Source: an uncultured Clostridia bacterium
GTDB lineage: Bacteria; Bacillota; Clostridia; Oscillospirales; Ruminococcaceae
NCBI GenBank assembly: GCA_947589355.1
Contig: CANPZC010000006.1
Span: forward strand, 1-64,000
Direction of reading: 5' to 3'
DNA length: 64,000 bases
The notes under the pieces are model-generated. The model was not told where the DNA came from, did not search any database, and worked only from the letters and a program-made list of their open reading frames with translations. Both the position numbers and the translations under genes were made by a program. Below are positions 38,205 to 46,604 of this stretch, piece by piece; positions within the stretch are counted from its first letter, which is position 1; each line of letters starts with the position of its first letter.

Positions 38205-38690
38205 GTTTTGATGGGGCGGAGCGTGGCAGGATATTCTTCCATCGGCACTGAGGTAGGGCGCAGATGTGGGGGCGTGGGGAGATAGGAGAGTGGCGGTGGG
38301 GGCAGTGGCGCAGGGCGTCTGGAAGTATATTCTTCCAGACGATGTGGTGGGGGAGCGGTTTTGGAGGGGAGAATGTGAGAGCAGTGGTAGGGCGGTGAGG
38401 GAAAGCGGCGTGAGGTGGTGGACTGTTCGCAGAGTGTGCGGCAGAATATTTTTTCAGTGGTGCGGAGGAACAAGGCTTAGATGTGGGGTGGGCGTAGATA
38501 TGTGGTTGTGGGGGCAGTGGCGCAAGGTGCGAGGAAGTATATTCTTCCATTTGATGTGGTGGTAGAGGAGTTTTTTGAGGAGAGCGTGAGAGCAGTGGTA
38601 GGGCGTGAGGGAAAGCGGTGCGGAGGAACAAGGCTTAGATGTGGAGGAGGGTGCAGATGTGGTGGTAGAGTATGAAAGCGGCGATATTTA
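38205..38690. repeat. G-rich tandem repeat block carrying palindrome A variants
   Basis: Four A-type copies: 38224-38242, 38317-38340 (a perfect hairpin GTCTGGAAG/CTTCCAGAC), 38440-38457 and 38531-38549. They sit in two imperfect tandem units about 212 bases apart (GGGGCAGTGGCGCA at 38299 and 38511). The plus strand is very G-rich and the minus strand C-rich; long open frames on the minus strand here are composition artefacts. Confidence 0.65.
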
Positions 38691-38924
38691 TCTTTTTTGT
38701 AAATCAGAGTATACTCTTCTTAACAAAAAAGATGTATGAGCGAAAAGAGTTCGTGTATTCGGACTTTTTTGCTGCCTGCTCACTCCAAAAAACAAGGTGC
38801 GGTTTCAAGGATATATTTCCCCGTTTTCTGCTGTAAAGCGGGAAACGAACCGATGCAAAGGACGGCAAAAGCCGGTCAAAACTGCATTTCGCGCTTGAAA
38901 ACCATACCTTTCGCACATGGTATA

Positions 38925-38953
38925 TTGAAAAGACCTCGGCGATATGGTACAAT
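38925..38953 (+). promoter_or_regulatory. Likely sigma-A promoter for the 38988 gene
   Basis: TTGAAA (38925-38930), a 17-base spacer and TACAAT (38948-38953), 35 bases before the start codon. Confidence 0.65.
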
Positions 38954-38987
38954 GAAGTAAGATGTTTGAGCACCACAGGAGGTACGA

Positions 38988-39515
38988 ATGGAAAATTCTA
39001 AAAAGAAAAAGCGCATACTTATTTGGGGCATAGCCTTTATGATACTGATCGCGGTAGCGGCTTTGATAATTCGCATAATATATGTGCTGAATGATGACGG
39101 CAGGGACAGTTTTTACTATCCTGTGGACGATTATGAGTATCTGGGGACAAAAAGAGACTCGAAGATAGAGCATGACGCCGAGCTTGAAGGGCTTATGAGC
39201 GAGGTAATAACGCTGGCAAATCAAGGCGGCGAAGATTATTATTCCGCGCTGCCAAAAGAGATAAATATCTCGCAAAAGTACAGTGATTTTTTGAACTTCG
39301 GGCCGCCCTGGAATGATGTTGACCCGAAGGACTTCAATCTGGCGTATATCAAGGCAAAGTCTTACAAGGACAAGGCGATAGTGGATTTTTATGTTACGTT
39401 CTCACCGGGAAAGCTGAATGAGGACGAGCTGTCGCAATACTATTTAAGAAAGATATATCTGTTTAAAGACGAAAACGGCAAATGGACGGTAGACAAAGTT
39501 TTTAAAGGTGATTGA
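38988..39515 (+). CDS. Membrane-anchored hypothetical protein
   Basis: 175 residues. Residues 1-8 are basic, 10-31 form one membrane anchor, and the rest is outside the membrane. The C-terminal part (AYIKAKSYKDKAIVDFYVTFSP ... DENGKWTVDKVFKGD) looks like a small alpha+beta fold of the NTF2-like type, but I cannot name a family. The ribosome site ACAGGAGG is 6 bases upstream. It is the first of four small membrane or anchored protein genes on the same strand (to 42013) that may form a unit. Confidence 0.75.
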   Translation: MENSKKKKRILIWGIAFMILIAVAALIIRIIYVLNDDGRDSFYYPVDDYEYLGTKRDSKIEHDAELEGLMSEVITLANQGGEDYYSALPKEINISQKYSDFLNFGPPWNDVDPKDFNLAYIKAKSYKDKAIVDFYVTFSPGKLNEDELSQYYLRKIYLFKDENGKWTVDKVFKGD

Positions 39516-39540
39516 TATTGAGAGTCGGGAGGTCAGCACG

Positions 39541-40020
39541 ATGAAAAAAGCATTTGTGAAAATATACGCTATAGCGCTGTATTCTTCTTTGATAGCAAGT
39601 ATATATCTTATCGTAAACAGCAGCGGCGGCTTCTGGGGAAATGATTGGATAATTCCGGGGTTCTTTCTGTATATGCTGTCGGGTGGGCTGATAATTCTGA
39701 AACTTTTGTATAATGCGGTAAACTATGAGCCTGACAGTGAATATGTCCGGGGGTTCTATGGTTGGGCATGGAAGCTGAATTTTATTGCCGACTTTGTTTT
39801 TGTATTTTTTATCTGCGGCTTCGGACGCGTGGAAAAGGCGCTTTTTTCGGCGTTGATAGCGCTATATATAATTGTAATGTCGGGTATTGATATTGCGGTA
39901 CATAAAAAATCTGATGGCGTAAAGATAAACAAGTCTTTGCTGTGGTCTGTGATAATTATAATGCTGGCGCTTGGCATTAGCCTATGCCTGTTTGTTGATC
40001 TGAAATATTATGAGAGATAA
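39541..40020 (+). CDS. Four-segment membrane protein of unknown function
   Basis: 159 residues with about four or five hydrophobic segments (roughly 7-27, 35-55, 80-98, 102-122 and 135-153). No motif I recognise. The ATG at 39541 follows GGGAGG; an in-frame upstream start overlaps the preceding gene and has no ribosome site. It lies 25 bases after the 38988 gene. Confidence 0.7.
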   Translation: MKKAFVKIYAIALYSSLIASIYLIVNSSGGFWGNDWIIPGFFLYMLSGGLIILKLLYNAVNYEPDSEYVRGFYGWAWKLNFIADFVFVFFICGFGRVEKALFSALIALYIIVMSGIDIAVHKKSDGVKINKSLLWSVIIIMLALGISLCLFVDLKYYER

Positions 40021-40043
40021 CAACTGCTGAGGAGGTATGAAAT

Positions 40044-40100
40044 ATGGACGAAAACGCCATACCGAAAGATATGAAAAGAGAAGCGGATAATATATCGTAA
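40044..40100 (+). pseudogene. 18-codon open frame, probable gene remnant
   Basis: Begins MDENAIPKDMKR and stops after 18 codons, with a good AGGAGG site 9 bases before the ATG. The strong ribosome site with a very short frame suggests the start of a lost gene or a small peptide. The 64 bases after it hold nothing else. Confidence 0.35.
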
Positions 40101-40164
40101 AGTATGACTGACCTAAAACGCCTGTAAAAAACGAATATACATGTGACTGTAACAGGAGGTAATT

Positions 40165-40839
40165 ATGATAAAAAGAAAAAAAGTAGTTATATTTCTTATT
40201 GCAATTATATTTTGTATCATATCTTGTACTGCTTTTTACTACCGCAACCGCATACGTCATTATGATGAGTTCAAAAAATGCAAAGAGATAGTAAAGATCA
40301 TTGATGAATATGATGATTCTATTACGCAGATAAAACTAAAAGATATTACCTTTAGTAATAATGTTCTGACTATCAATTGCACATATGCCCGCCCTGTAGC
40401 CGTTTCAAAACAACAAATGATGAGTGCGTTTATTGCCCTACGAGCGCAGATCAACGATTATCTTATAAATGACGAAGAGTTTTATTATTCAAACAAAGCC
40501 ATTAAACTTCATTTTGCTGATAATAATAACGGCAGTGATGATCTAGTATATCATGAGTTTAATTTTACAAACTATATTATCGCAAAAAGCAGCAATGCTT
40601 CAGAGATAATATCTCCAACTTTAGATGTTCTATATCCACTTGCGGGAATACCAACTGATGCGGTGAGCGATATGTACGGAATGAAGTATATAGGAGGCGT
40701 GGGGCTTTACTTGACAACATTTGATTTTTTTGAAAATAATCCTCAGCTTATATACTGTAGAGTCAATTCTGACGACCCGGAAGAGGACAAGGAAAAGATA
40801 CAAGAAATATGTACTATGTGCGAAATCGATATCAGATAA
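40165..40839 (+). CDS. Hypothetical anchored protein
   Basis: 224 residues. Basic residues 2-6, then a hydrophobic stretch (7-22) that may be a lipoprotein signal (IISC) or a plain anchor. The exported part has no family I know; its last residues (DPEEDKEKIQEICTMCEID) are acidic. The codon use is more A/T-rich than its neighbours, which could mean recent arrival. ACAGGAGG precedes the start. The next gene starts 22 bases on. Confidence 0.7.
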   Translation: MIKRKKVVIFLIAIIFCIISCTAFYYRNRIRHYDEFKKCKEIVKIIDEYDDSITQIKLKDITFSNNVLTINCTYARPVAVSKQQMMSAFIALRAQINDYLINDEEFYYSNKAIKLHFADNNNGSDDLVYHEFNFTNYIIAKSSNASEIISPTLDVLYPLAGIPTDAVSDMYGMKYIGGVGLYLTTFDFFENNPQLIYCRVNSDDPEEDKEKIQEICTMCEIDIR

Positions 40840-40861
40840 GCATAAAGAGGGGGCGTTATTT

Positions 40862-42013
40862 ATGAAAAAAATATTTCGGGCGGCGGCTATTATCATTATT
40901 CCCGTGTTAATATTTATACTTCTATGGTATAAAGAAGATATTGCCGATATGTTTTATGTCGACGCCGAAATGCACATAAACAACTATTTCAGCTTTGAGA
41001 ACAAAAACAAAGTCACCGAGTTTCACGGGGAATACTATTACGCAACGCCTGCGGGAGTGTATCTCAAAGACGGCGGTCAGATGATATCTGCAAACAGCGA
41101 GCCGCTGATATACTCTGATGAAGAAAGCGTGTATCTGTATTTTCCTGAGAGCGGAGAGGTATCTGTATATAATAGTGACCTTATATTGCAAGACACCTAC
41201 AGCGTTGTAAAAAATTGCAGAGGCTTCTGTGTTGCTGACGGATATGCTTTACTGATCGACGAGGGAAGCCTGTCGATATATAATACTGCTGACTTTTCAA
41301 GCGTTAACATGACCGAGCTTGGTGTTGAAACAATAGTGAACGAATTTTTTAGTGAAAAGTTTACTTACAAATACATTGAATTATCAGACTCGAGCAGCAT
41401 AGTTTTTAACGATGGTATCTCGGCTTTTTCGTTATACGATAAACGAGCCGATGCAACGGTTTACACATTTCATTCGGACGATAGCTTTTTGCCTTTGAAA
41501 TATGACAGCGGATATGTATCCATAGGAAATACGACAAACAGCAGGCTGGAGATACTATGGCGTGAAAAGGATAGCGGCGGTCAGTTTGCCGGCAGAGAGT
41601 GTGTGACACAGGGCTGCGGTTACTCGGGCGGAATATATTACAGTATCGGTCAGAGTACAAAAGACCACGAAAGATTTGAGGATAAACATGAGCCTACGGA
41701 TAATACGCTGCTCAATTACCAAAGCGCAATACTTATAGGCGATACTGCTTCAGGCGAAATGCCGGCTGACGAATGGTTAGATGAAACTCACGGGCGAATA
41801 ATATATGCCGACAGCGAAAAGCTGATAATATATACTGTCAGCCGAGGTGGGATGTATATTACATACTCTATAAGTGAACACAAAGTGACCGACAAGCAAA
41901 AGGCTGGTGAAATAAAAGACGGCGGCTCATACACATTTGAGACCTGCGGAGAATACATTTTTGTATTTGACGACAACACGGGCGAACTGGTGAATACTAT
42001 CAGCGTTGCATAG
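40862..42013 (+). CDS. Membrane-anchored hypothetical protein, beta-propeller-like
   Basis: 383 residues. Residues 4-21 form a membrane anchor; the exported part has repeated short strands with Tyr, Ser and Gly turns (EYYYATPAGVYLKDGG, EESVYLYFPESGEVSVYN, GYALLIDEGSLSIYN), suggesting a beta-propeller. The function is unknown. I chose ATG 40862, preceded by GAGGGGG; the longer frame overlaps the previous gene. A clear terminator follows. Confidence 0.72.
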   Translation: MKKIFRAAAIIIIPVLIFILLWYKEDIADMFYVDAEMHINNYFSFENKNKVTEFHGEYYYATPAGVYLKDGGQMISANSEPLIYSDEESVYLYFPESGEVSVYNSDLILQDTYSVVKNCRGFCVADGYALLIDEGSLSIYNTADFSSVNMTELGVETIVNEFFSEKFTYKYIELSDSSSIVFNDGISAFSLYDKRADATVYTFHSDDSFLPLKYDSGYVSIGNTTNSRLEILWREKDSGGQFAGRECVTQGCGYSGGIYYSIGQSTKDHERFEDKHEPTDNTLLNYQSAILIGDTASGEMPADEWLDETHGRIIYADSEKLIIYTVSRGGMYITYSISEHKVTDKQKAGEIKDGGSYTFETCGEYIFVFDDNTGELVNTISVA

Positions 42014-42024
42014 AATTATCACGA

Positions 42025-42057
42025 GAATACATCTGAAAATAGATGTATTCTTTTTTT
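42025..42057 (+). terminator. Intrinsic terminator
   Basis: GAATACATCT (42025-42034) pairs perfectly with AGATGTATTC (42041-42050), followed by TTTTTTT (42051-42057), 12 bases after the 42013 stop. Confidence 0.92.
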
Positions 42058-42058
42058 A

Positions 42059-42169
42059 TTGTGGTGGGGTGGGGAGGTGGCGCAGGGTACGTGGAAGTAT
42101 ATTCTTCCAGCCGATGTGGGGGAGGAGTAATTTTTTGGGGAGTGAATGTGCGGTGGGTAGTGGGGTAAA
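42059..42169. repeat. Palindrome A variant with G-rich flanks
   Basis: Palindrome at 42092-42109 (TGGAAGTATATTCTTCCA) with GGTGGCGCAGGG before and GATGTGGGGGAGGAG after, matching the 38.3-38.6 kb units. 42141-42167 is shared with the left flank of element B copy 1. Confidence 0.6.
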
Positions 42170-42535
42170 ATTACCGCAGTACGTTATAAATCATATTCCC
42201 GCACTACTGACCTCTTTTGCCTTGAAAACAAAACTGATGCGTATTTATCTCTTTAGCCTCCTCCACAAAGCAACGAAGTTCCGAGTGAAGAGGTCGCGAA
42301 TTTCCACCAAGGCTCAGCGCGTGGTCGTAGGTGTGGGTAAGGAAAAGAGAGCGCGAGGGGAAAACCTTAGGGTAGGGAGTGTAGCGCGCGCCCTGCCTTG
42401 CATATACACTCCCTATATCCCTATGGTTTTCCCCTCGCATAGAGTTGCGCAAACTTATTAGCACACTCAAAATGAGGGAATAACCAAGGCACAGAGAAGC
42501 GGTGAACGGCTCCGCAGGCTTGCGCGTAAGCGCGA
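42170..42535 (+). ncRNA. Structured repeat element B, copy 3
   Basis: Most diverged of the three copies. The long hairpin (42353-42438) has GCGAGGGGAAAACC against GGTTTTCCCCTCGC, and inside it GGGAGTGTA against TACACTCCC. Both stems differ from copies 1 and 2 by paired changes. A degraded module C follows at 42505-42535. Confidence 0.55.
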
Positions 42536-42602
42536 ATATTACAACACGGCGTGGGGATCGGGCATGATATTTTCGGGCGGAGAGGAAAGTTGGGCTCGGG
42601 TG

Positions 42603-42631
42603 TTGATTTTTTCTGTAGTTTATGCTATTAT
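42603..42631 (+). promoter_or_regulatory. Likely sigma-A promoter for the two-HTH gene
   Basis: TTGATT (42603-42608), a 17-base spacer and TATTAT (42626-42631) preceded by TGC, an extended -10. The start codon is 35 bases on. Confidence 0.6.
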
Positions 42632-42665
42632 ATTATTGACAAACTTTTGATTAGGGGGCTATGCT

Positions 42666-44255
42666 ATGTATTTTTACGGTTCAAAGCTGCGCAGTCAGGT
42701 CGGCACTCTTGACCAAAGGTGCGCTGCCTTGGAAGTATCCGAGAGGAAAATTGCCGAAGCGACGGGCATACCTTTGACTACCGTTCGCAATTACATACAT
42801 GGTGAAGTAAAGGAGCCCGACCAAAGCAGGGTCGATCGGATCCACAGAGACCTTAACAGCAGAGAGTATTATAAAGGCTACATATTTATGCCCTCGTATG
42901 ATTTTTCAAAGTTTATCAGGAAAGAAGTTATAGGCGTTTTAAAAAAGAAATATCAGGAAGACTACATGGCAAAGCGCATAGGTATGACTAAAGACAAGCT
43001 GAGCAAGATGAAAAACGGCAAAGTGAGCGGCATTGACATAGTTGAACAATATCGCATTCTTAAAATTTTTTATGATATGTGCCGCGATGAAAACCACTAC
43101 ATGGCTGATGAATTTCAGCCCTTACATGACAAGCTGCGCGGTATGCTCGGTTTGAATTACAGCGAAACTATTACGGAACGTTTTTCGGAAACGATAGACA
43201 GCATATTCGCACAGTGCGAGCGGTGCAAGGACAAGCCGACCGACAAATTTCATTATGTAAAAATAGAAGATGTAAAAGCTGTACTGGACAAATACGATCT
43301 GGGCGGAGAGATAGAGTGGCTGCGCGGCGACAACAATTTTATTCTTGACAACGAGCTTCGCCGCAGGATAATAGATGATCTGCGCGCTCTTTACGAGTAC
43401 GGCACCTTTATAGTTTATGATCCCAAACTTCCTTGGAAGTTCAAGGACGGTTTTACGCCGCCGCAGGATCCCGATCTGCTGATGCCGTCAGGACTTGACA
43501 ACGCAGACATAAAAGATACTTCTCGGGTCACTTCGGGAGAAGCGGCTTTCAACGCTATAAGGGATCATCTTTACAAGTATTCGGATACGCTGAGGGCGTT
43601 GATATTTGAGCATATATATGCGTTTATAGAAAAAGGCGACGGCAGTTTCAGGCATGAATATGAGTACGACAGTTTAACAGACAGTTATGAAGACATTACG
43701 CCCTACAGAAAGAAGATATACGGTACTGACAAACCGCTGTTTGAGTACAAAGCCGATATTATGAAAGAATACCGCGGACTTGCGTTTGACAAAAAGCAAG
43801 ATGTATGCCATGAGCTTTCGCAGAGGATCAACAAGTATCTGGGGAGCGATGACATAGAAGCGCCGTATTTTCCTCTCAGGTTTTATTATTTGAGCGACGG
43901 TACTCTTGCTTATGATGATGCTACAGGGTGGAGCGCGACTGTTTCAGATATTACACAGCTTGCGCTGATGACCGAACGCATAAGCACGCTGAGAGAGCTT
44001 GACGGCACAGACTTAAAGCTGCCTTACAAAGTGCCCGAGTTCAACGAATACCACATAAAAGAGGCTTTGGCAGGCTGCACGGCGGCTGAAACAGATACTG
44101 TTATAGAAAACATTGAACAGAAGCTGGACTATGGATCGATAGACTGGAATTTTTACGCTCTGCTGTCTCAGGCGGAATATATATACGCGCCGATAGAACA
44201 CATTATAAGTTACATACGCAGGCTGAAAAGAGAGGACATCGGGCAGGAAAGATAG
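42666..44255 (+). CDS. Hypothetical protein with two N-terminal helix-turn-helix units
   Basis: 529 residues of unknown family. Residues 20-50 hold a helix-turn-helix (SERKIAEATGIPLTTVRNYI); residues 95-125 hold a second XRE-like unit (AKRIGMTKDKLSKMKNGKV). The remaining 400 residues are helical and charged, with no catalytic motif I know. It may be a DNA-binding regulator with a large sensor region. Its own promoter and terminator (44318-44351) suggest a single-gene unit. The ClpP-like gene follows separately. Confidence 0.75.
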   Translation: MYFYGSKLRSQVGTLDQRCAALEVSERKIAEATGIPLTTVRNYIHGEVKEPDQSRVDRIHRDLNSREYYKGYIFMPSYDFSKFIRKEVIGVLKKKYQEDYMAKRIGMTKDKLSKMKNGKVSGIDIVEQYRILKIFYDMCRDENHYMADEFQPLHDKLRGMLGLNYSETITERFSETIDSIFAQCERCKDKPTDKFHYVKIEDVKAVLDKYDLGGEIEWLRGDNNFILDNELRRRIIDDLRALYEYGTFIVYDPKLPWKFKDGFTPPQDPDLLMPSGLDNADIKDTSRVTSGEAAFNAIRDHLYKYSDTLRALIFEHIYAFIEKGDGSFRHEYEYDSLTDSYEDITPYRKKIYGTDKPLFEYKADIMKEYRGLAFDKKQDVCHELSQRINKYLGSDDIEAPYFPLRFYYLSDGTLAYDDATGWSATVSDITQLALMTERISTLRELDGTDLKLPYKVPEFNEYHIKEALAGCTAAETDTVIENIEQKLDYGSIDWNFYALLSQAEYIYAPIEHIISYIRRLKREDIGQER

Positions 44256-44317
44256 GCGCATTATTTTACAAAAAACACATAGTATCGCGGTTTTTAGGTT
44301 GTTCGGATATGGAGCGA

Positions 44318-44351
44318 GGCTCGGGAAAGTTGTTTTGCCGAGCCGTTTTTT
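44318..44351 (+). terminator. Intrinsic terminator
   Basis: GGCTCGG (44318-44324) pairs with CCGAGCC (44338-44344), then a T run to 44351, 63 bases after the two-HTH gene. Confidence 0.85.
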
Positions 44352-44497
44352 CTGCCAGAAATTACCTGATAAAAATCGCAACTTTAAAATTGCCAATGTT
44401 CTTCTGGACGTGATATCTACGAATATGGTACAATGGAGTTGTGGAAAAAACGTGCACGGTAATTTCCAGAAACTAAAATAAGATAGGAGCAATATAT

Positions 44498-45079
44498 ATG
44501 AACAATTCAATAATACTAGAGGATTACAACGGCATGAAACAATTAGAACTGGACGCGCTGCTGAGTTCTAAAGGAAAGATTTTTCTGACAGAGGATATAA
44601 CCGCCGAGACTGCTTCGACAGTGATAAAGACGATGTTATATCTTACTGAAAACGGTACACCTATCAAGATGTACATTGACTGCTGCGGCGGCGAGATACG
44701 CTCGGGGCTTGCTATAATAGACACTATGAACATACTTTCAAAGGAAGTTGACATAGAGGTCATATGCGTAGGAAAGGCCTACAGCATGGCATCGCTGATA
44801 CTGGCGGCAGGCACAAAGGGACACAGGTACATTATGCCGCATGGTGAAATAATGGTACACGAGCCGCTTGTTATGAACGGTGCGGGAGGCAGCGCAAGCT
44901 CGGTGAGAAACAAGGCGGATTCGCTTTTGACGATACGCGACAAGATAAGCGAGATGCTTTCAAGTTACACGGGGCTTTCGACAAAGAAGATCAACAGCAT
45001 AATGCGTGCAAACACTTTTATGGACGCCGAGAAAGCCATTGAGCTGGGTCTGGCGGACAAGATAGCGACAACGTTTTAA
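44498..45079 (+). CDS. ClpP-like protease subunit (paralogue)
   Basis: 193 residues, ClpP size. The catalytic serine lies in GKAYSMASLILAAG, the histidine in MPHGEIMVHEPL. The third catalytic position, Asp in typical ClpP (in the RDxFxSA region), reads Asn here (ANTFMDA). An Asn at this site is known in Listeria ClpP1. It may assemble with a normal ClpP or act on its own targets. It lies 21 bases before a VirD4-like ATPase gene with no Clp ATPase nearby, which is unusual. GATAGGAG precedes the start; a weak promoter with TACAAT at 44429-44434 may drive it. Confidence 0.85.
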   Translation: MNNSIILEDYNGMKQLELDALLSSKGKIFLTEDITAETASTVIKTMLYLTENGTPIKMYIDCCGGEIRSGLAIIDTMNILSKEVDIEVICVGKAYSMASLILAAGTKGHRYIMPHGEIMVHEPLVMNGAGGSASSVRNKADSLLTIRDKISEMLSSYTGLSTKKINSIMRANTFMDAEKAIELGLADKIATTF

Positions 45080-45100
45080 AAATGAAAGGAGTATATTATA

Positions 45101-46387
45101 ATGGAAAAGATGAATAAAGAACAGGGCACACTTATGATGCCGGACGGTACGGGATATTCAAAGGATAGTAAAGTTACGGGGCTAAACAACAATGTTGCGG
45201 TGGTAGGCCCGTCGGGCTGCGGAAAATCGACGGTGATGGGAGTGCTCAACTCTCTGAACTGCGGGGGAAGCTGCATAATTTCAGACCCGAAAGGCGGACT
45301 TTACCGCTCGATAGGGGACACGCTGGAAAAAATGGGTTACACGGTGATGAAGCTCGATCTTACTCACCCGGAAGACTCGATGCACTACGACCCTCTGCGC
45401 TACATAAAGAACACAGCCGACATTCAGAAGCTGGCGCACACGTTGGTATACGGTTCTCACATAAACAAGATGTGCCGCAACGACCCATACTGGGACGAAT
45501 CTTCGGAAACTTTGCTGTGCGCTCTGATAGGCTACCTGTTTGAGACGCGCGACCCGGATATGAGCATTACCAAGGTGATGAAGATGCTGGGAGATCTTGT
45601 GCCGTATGAAAATGTAGATGTGCGCCCGATGAAGCCTGTTTTCAGGGAGTTTGAAATGCACCGCAGGGAATATATGCTCAAGCGCAAAACAAGCTGGGCT
45701 TGCTCGAAATTCAACAACTTTACACAGCTTTCGGAGAAAACGCTCGGCTGCGTTATAAGCACGCTGACTTCGCAGCTGAACAACTTCGACAACGAAGAAT
45801 TGCAGAAACTTTTCAAGAGAGGTCACTTTGACTTCACGCAGCTGGGCAGGGAGAAAATTGCGCTGTTTGTAATTGTTTCGGATACCGACCGCTCGAGGGA
45901 TATAATAGCTAACCTGTTTTACTCTCAGGCGATGAACGAGCTTTGCGACTATGCTGATAACCGCTGCGAGGGCGGCAGGCTGCCGACTTCGGTAACGTTC
46001 ATACTTGATGACTTTGCGACAAACTGCCGCATTGACAACTTCGAGAATATTATCAGCAATATTCGCGCAAGAAACATATCTACGATACTGATGTTGCAGT
46101 CGCTGGGGCAGCTGGAGATAGGTTACGGAGACAGCAGCAAAACGATCATCAACAACTGCGATACCACCATTTTCATGGGGGCAAATTCGACTGATGATGC
46201 TGCGTATTTTGCGAGAAAGGCAAACAAGCCGCTCTACATCATGCTTGAAATGCCGCTGTACTCCAGTTGGATATTCCGCCGCAGTGAGAAGCCGCGCTTT
46301 GTGAAAAACATCGTTCCCGATGAGTATCTCAAAGACGTGAACAGATTCCTCTTCTTCACCGGAGACATTATAGATGATCACATATGA
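45101..46387 (+). CDS. Soluble TraG/VirD4-like P-loop ATPase
   Basis: 428 residues. Walker A GPSGCGKSTVMG (about residues 35-46), followed by the family-typical ISDPKGGLYRSIGDTLEKMGY and YDPLRYI, Walker B-like VTFILDDFATNC and ILMLQSLGQLE. These fit type IV secretion coupling proteins, which pump DNA or protein. Unlike VirD4 it lacks N-terminal membrane segments, and there is no relaxase or conjugation gene in the window. It shares a transcript with the ClpP-like gene. It could be a remnant of a conjugative element or a repurposed ATPase. Confidence 0.85.
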   Translation: MEKMNKEQGTLMMPDGTGYSKDSKVTGLNNNVAVVGPSGCGKSTVMGVLNSLNCGGSCIISDPKGGLYRSIGDTLEKMGYTVMKLDLTHPEDSMHYDPLRYIKNTADIQKLAHTLVYGSHINKMCRNDPYWDESSETLLCALIGYLFETRDPDMSITKVMKMLGDLVPYENVDVRPMKPVFREFEMHRREYMLKRKTSWACSKFNNFTQLSEKTLGCVISTLTSQLNNFDNEELQKLFKRGHFDFTQLGREKIALFVIVSDTDRSRDIIANLFYSQAMNELCDYADNRCEGGRLPTSVTFILDDFATNCRIDNFENIISNIRARNISTILMLQSLGQLEIGYGDSSKTIINNCDTTIFMGANSTDDAAYFARKANKPLYIMLEMPLYSSWIFRRSEKPRFVKNIVPDEYLKDVNRFLFFTGDIIDDHI

Positions 46388-46439
46388 TAGACGGCAGGCA
46401 CAAAGATGTGTTTGCTCAGCCCTGATGACAGGCCCGCCG

Positions 46440-46471
46440 CTTACCCCTATAGCACAAGTTATAGGGGTAAG
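46440..46471 (+). terminator. Perfect 12-bp hairpin after the ATPase gene
   Basis: CTTACCCCTATA (46440-46451) pairs perfectly with TATAGGGGTAAG (46460-46471) around an 8-base loop. No T run follows, so it may be a terminator of another type or a protein site. Confidence 0.5.
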
Positions 46472-46527
46472 ACAAGGCCATATATATGAACAGATGTTTG
46501 CCAAACTGTAAAAAGAAAGTTAAATCA

Positions 46528-46556
46528 TTGACAATGTTTAGACAATATGATATAAT
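46528..46556 (+). promoter_or_regulatory. Sigma-A promoter for the lipoprotein gene
   Basis: TTGACA (46528-46533), a 17-base spacer and TATAAT (46551-46556), 48 bases before the start codon. Confidence 0.85.
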
Positions 46557-46604
46557 ATCATTGTCTTACCGACCGACAGTTCAAAATTTTTAGGAGGAAA
46601 AGTT

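Noticed and set aside
38152-38631. Long proline- and serine-rich minus-strand frames
   Set aside because: They arise from the G-rich plus strand of the palindrome A tandem block and have no ribosome site.
44498-46387. Integrative conjugative element or prophage
   Set aside because: A ClpP-like and a VirD4-like gene alone are not enough: no integrase, relaxase, capsid, attachment sites or other transfer genes are seen.
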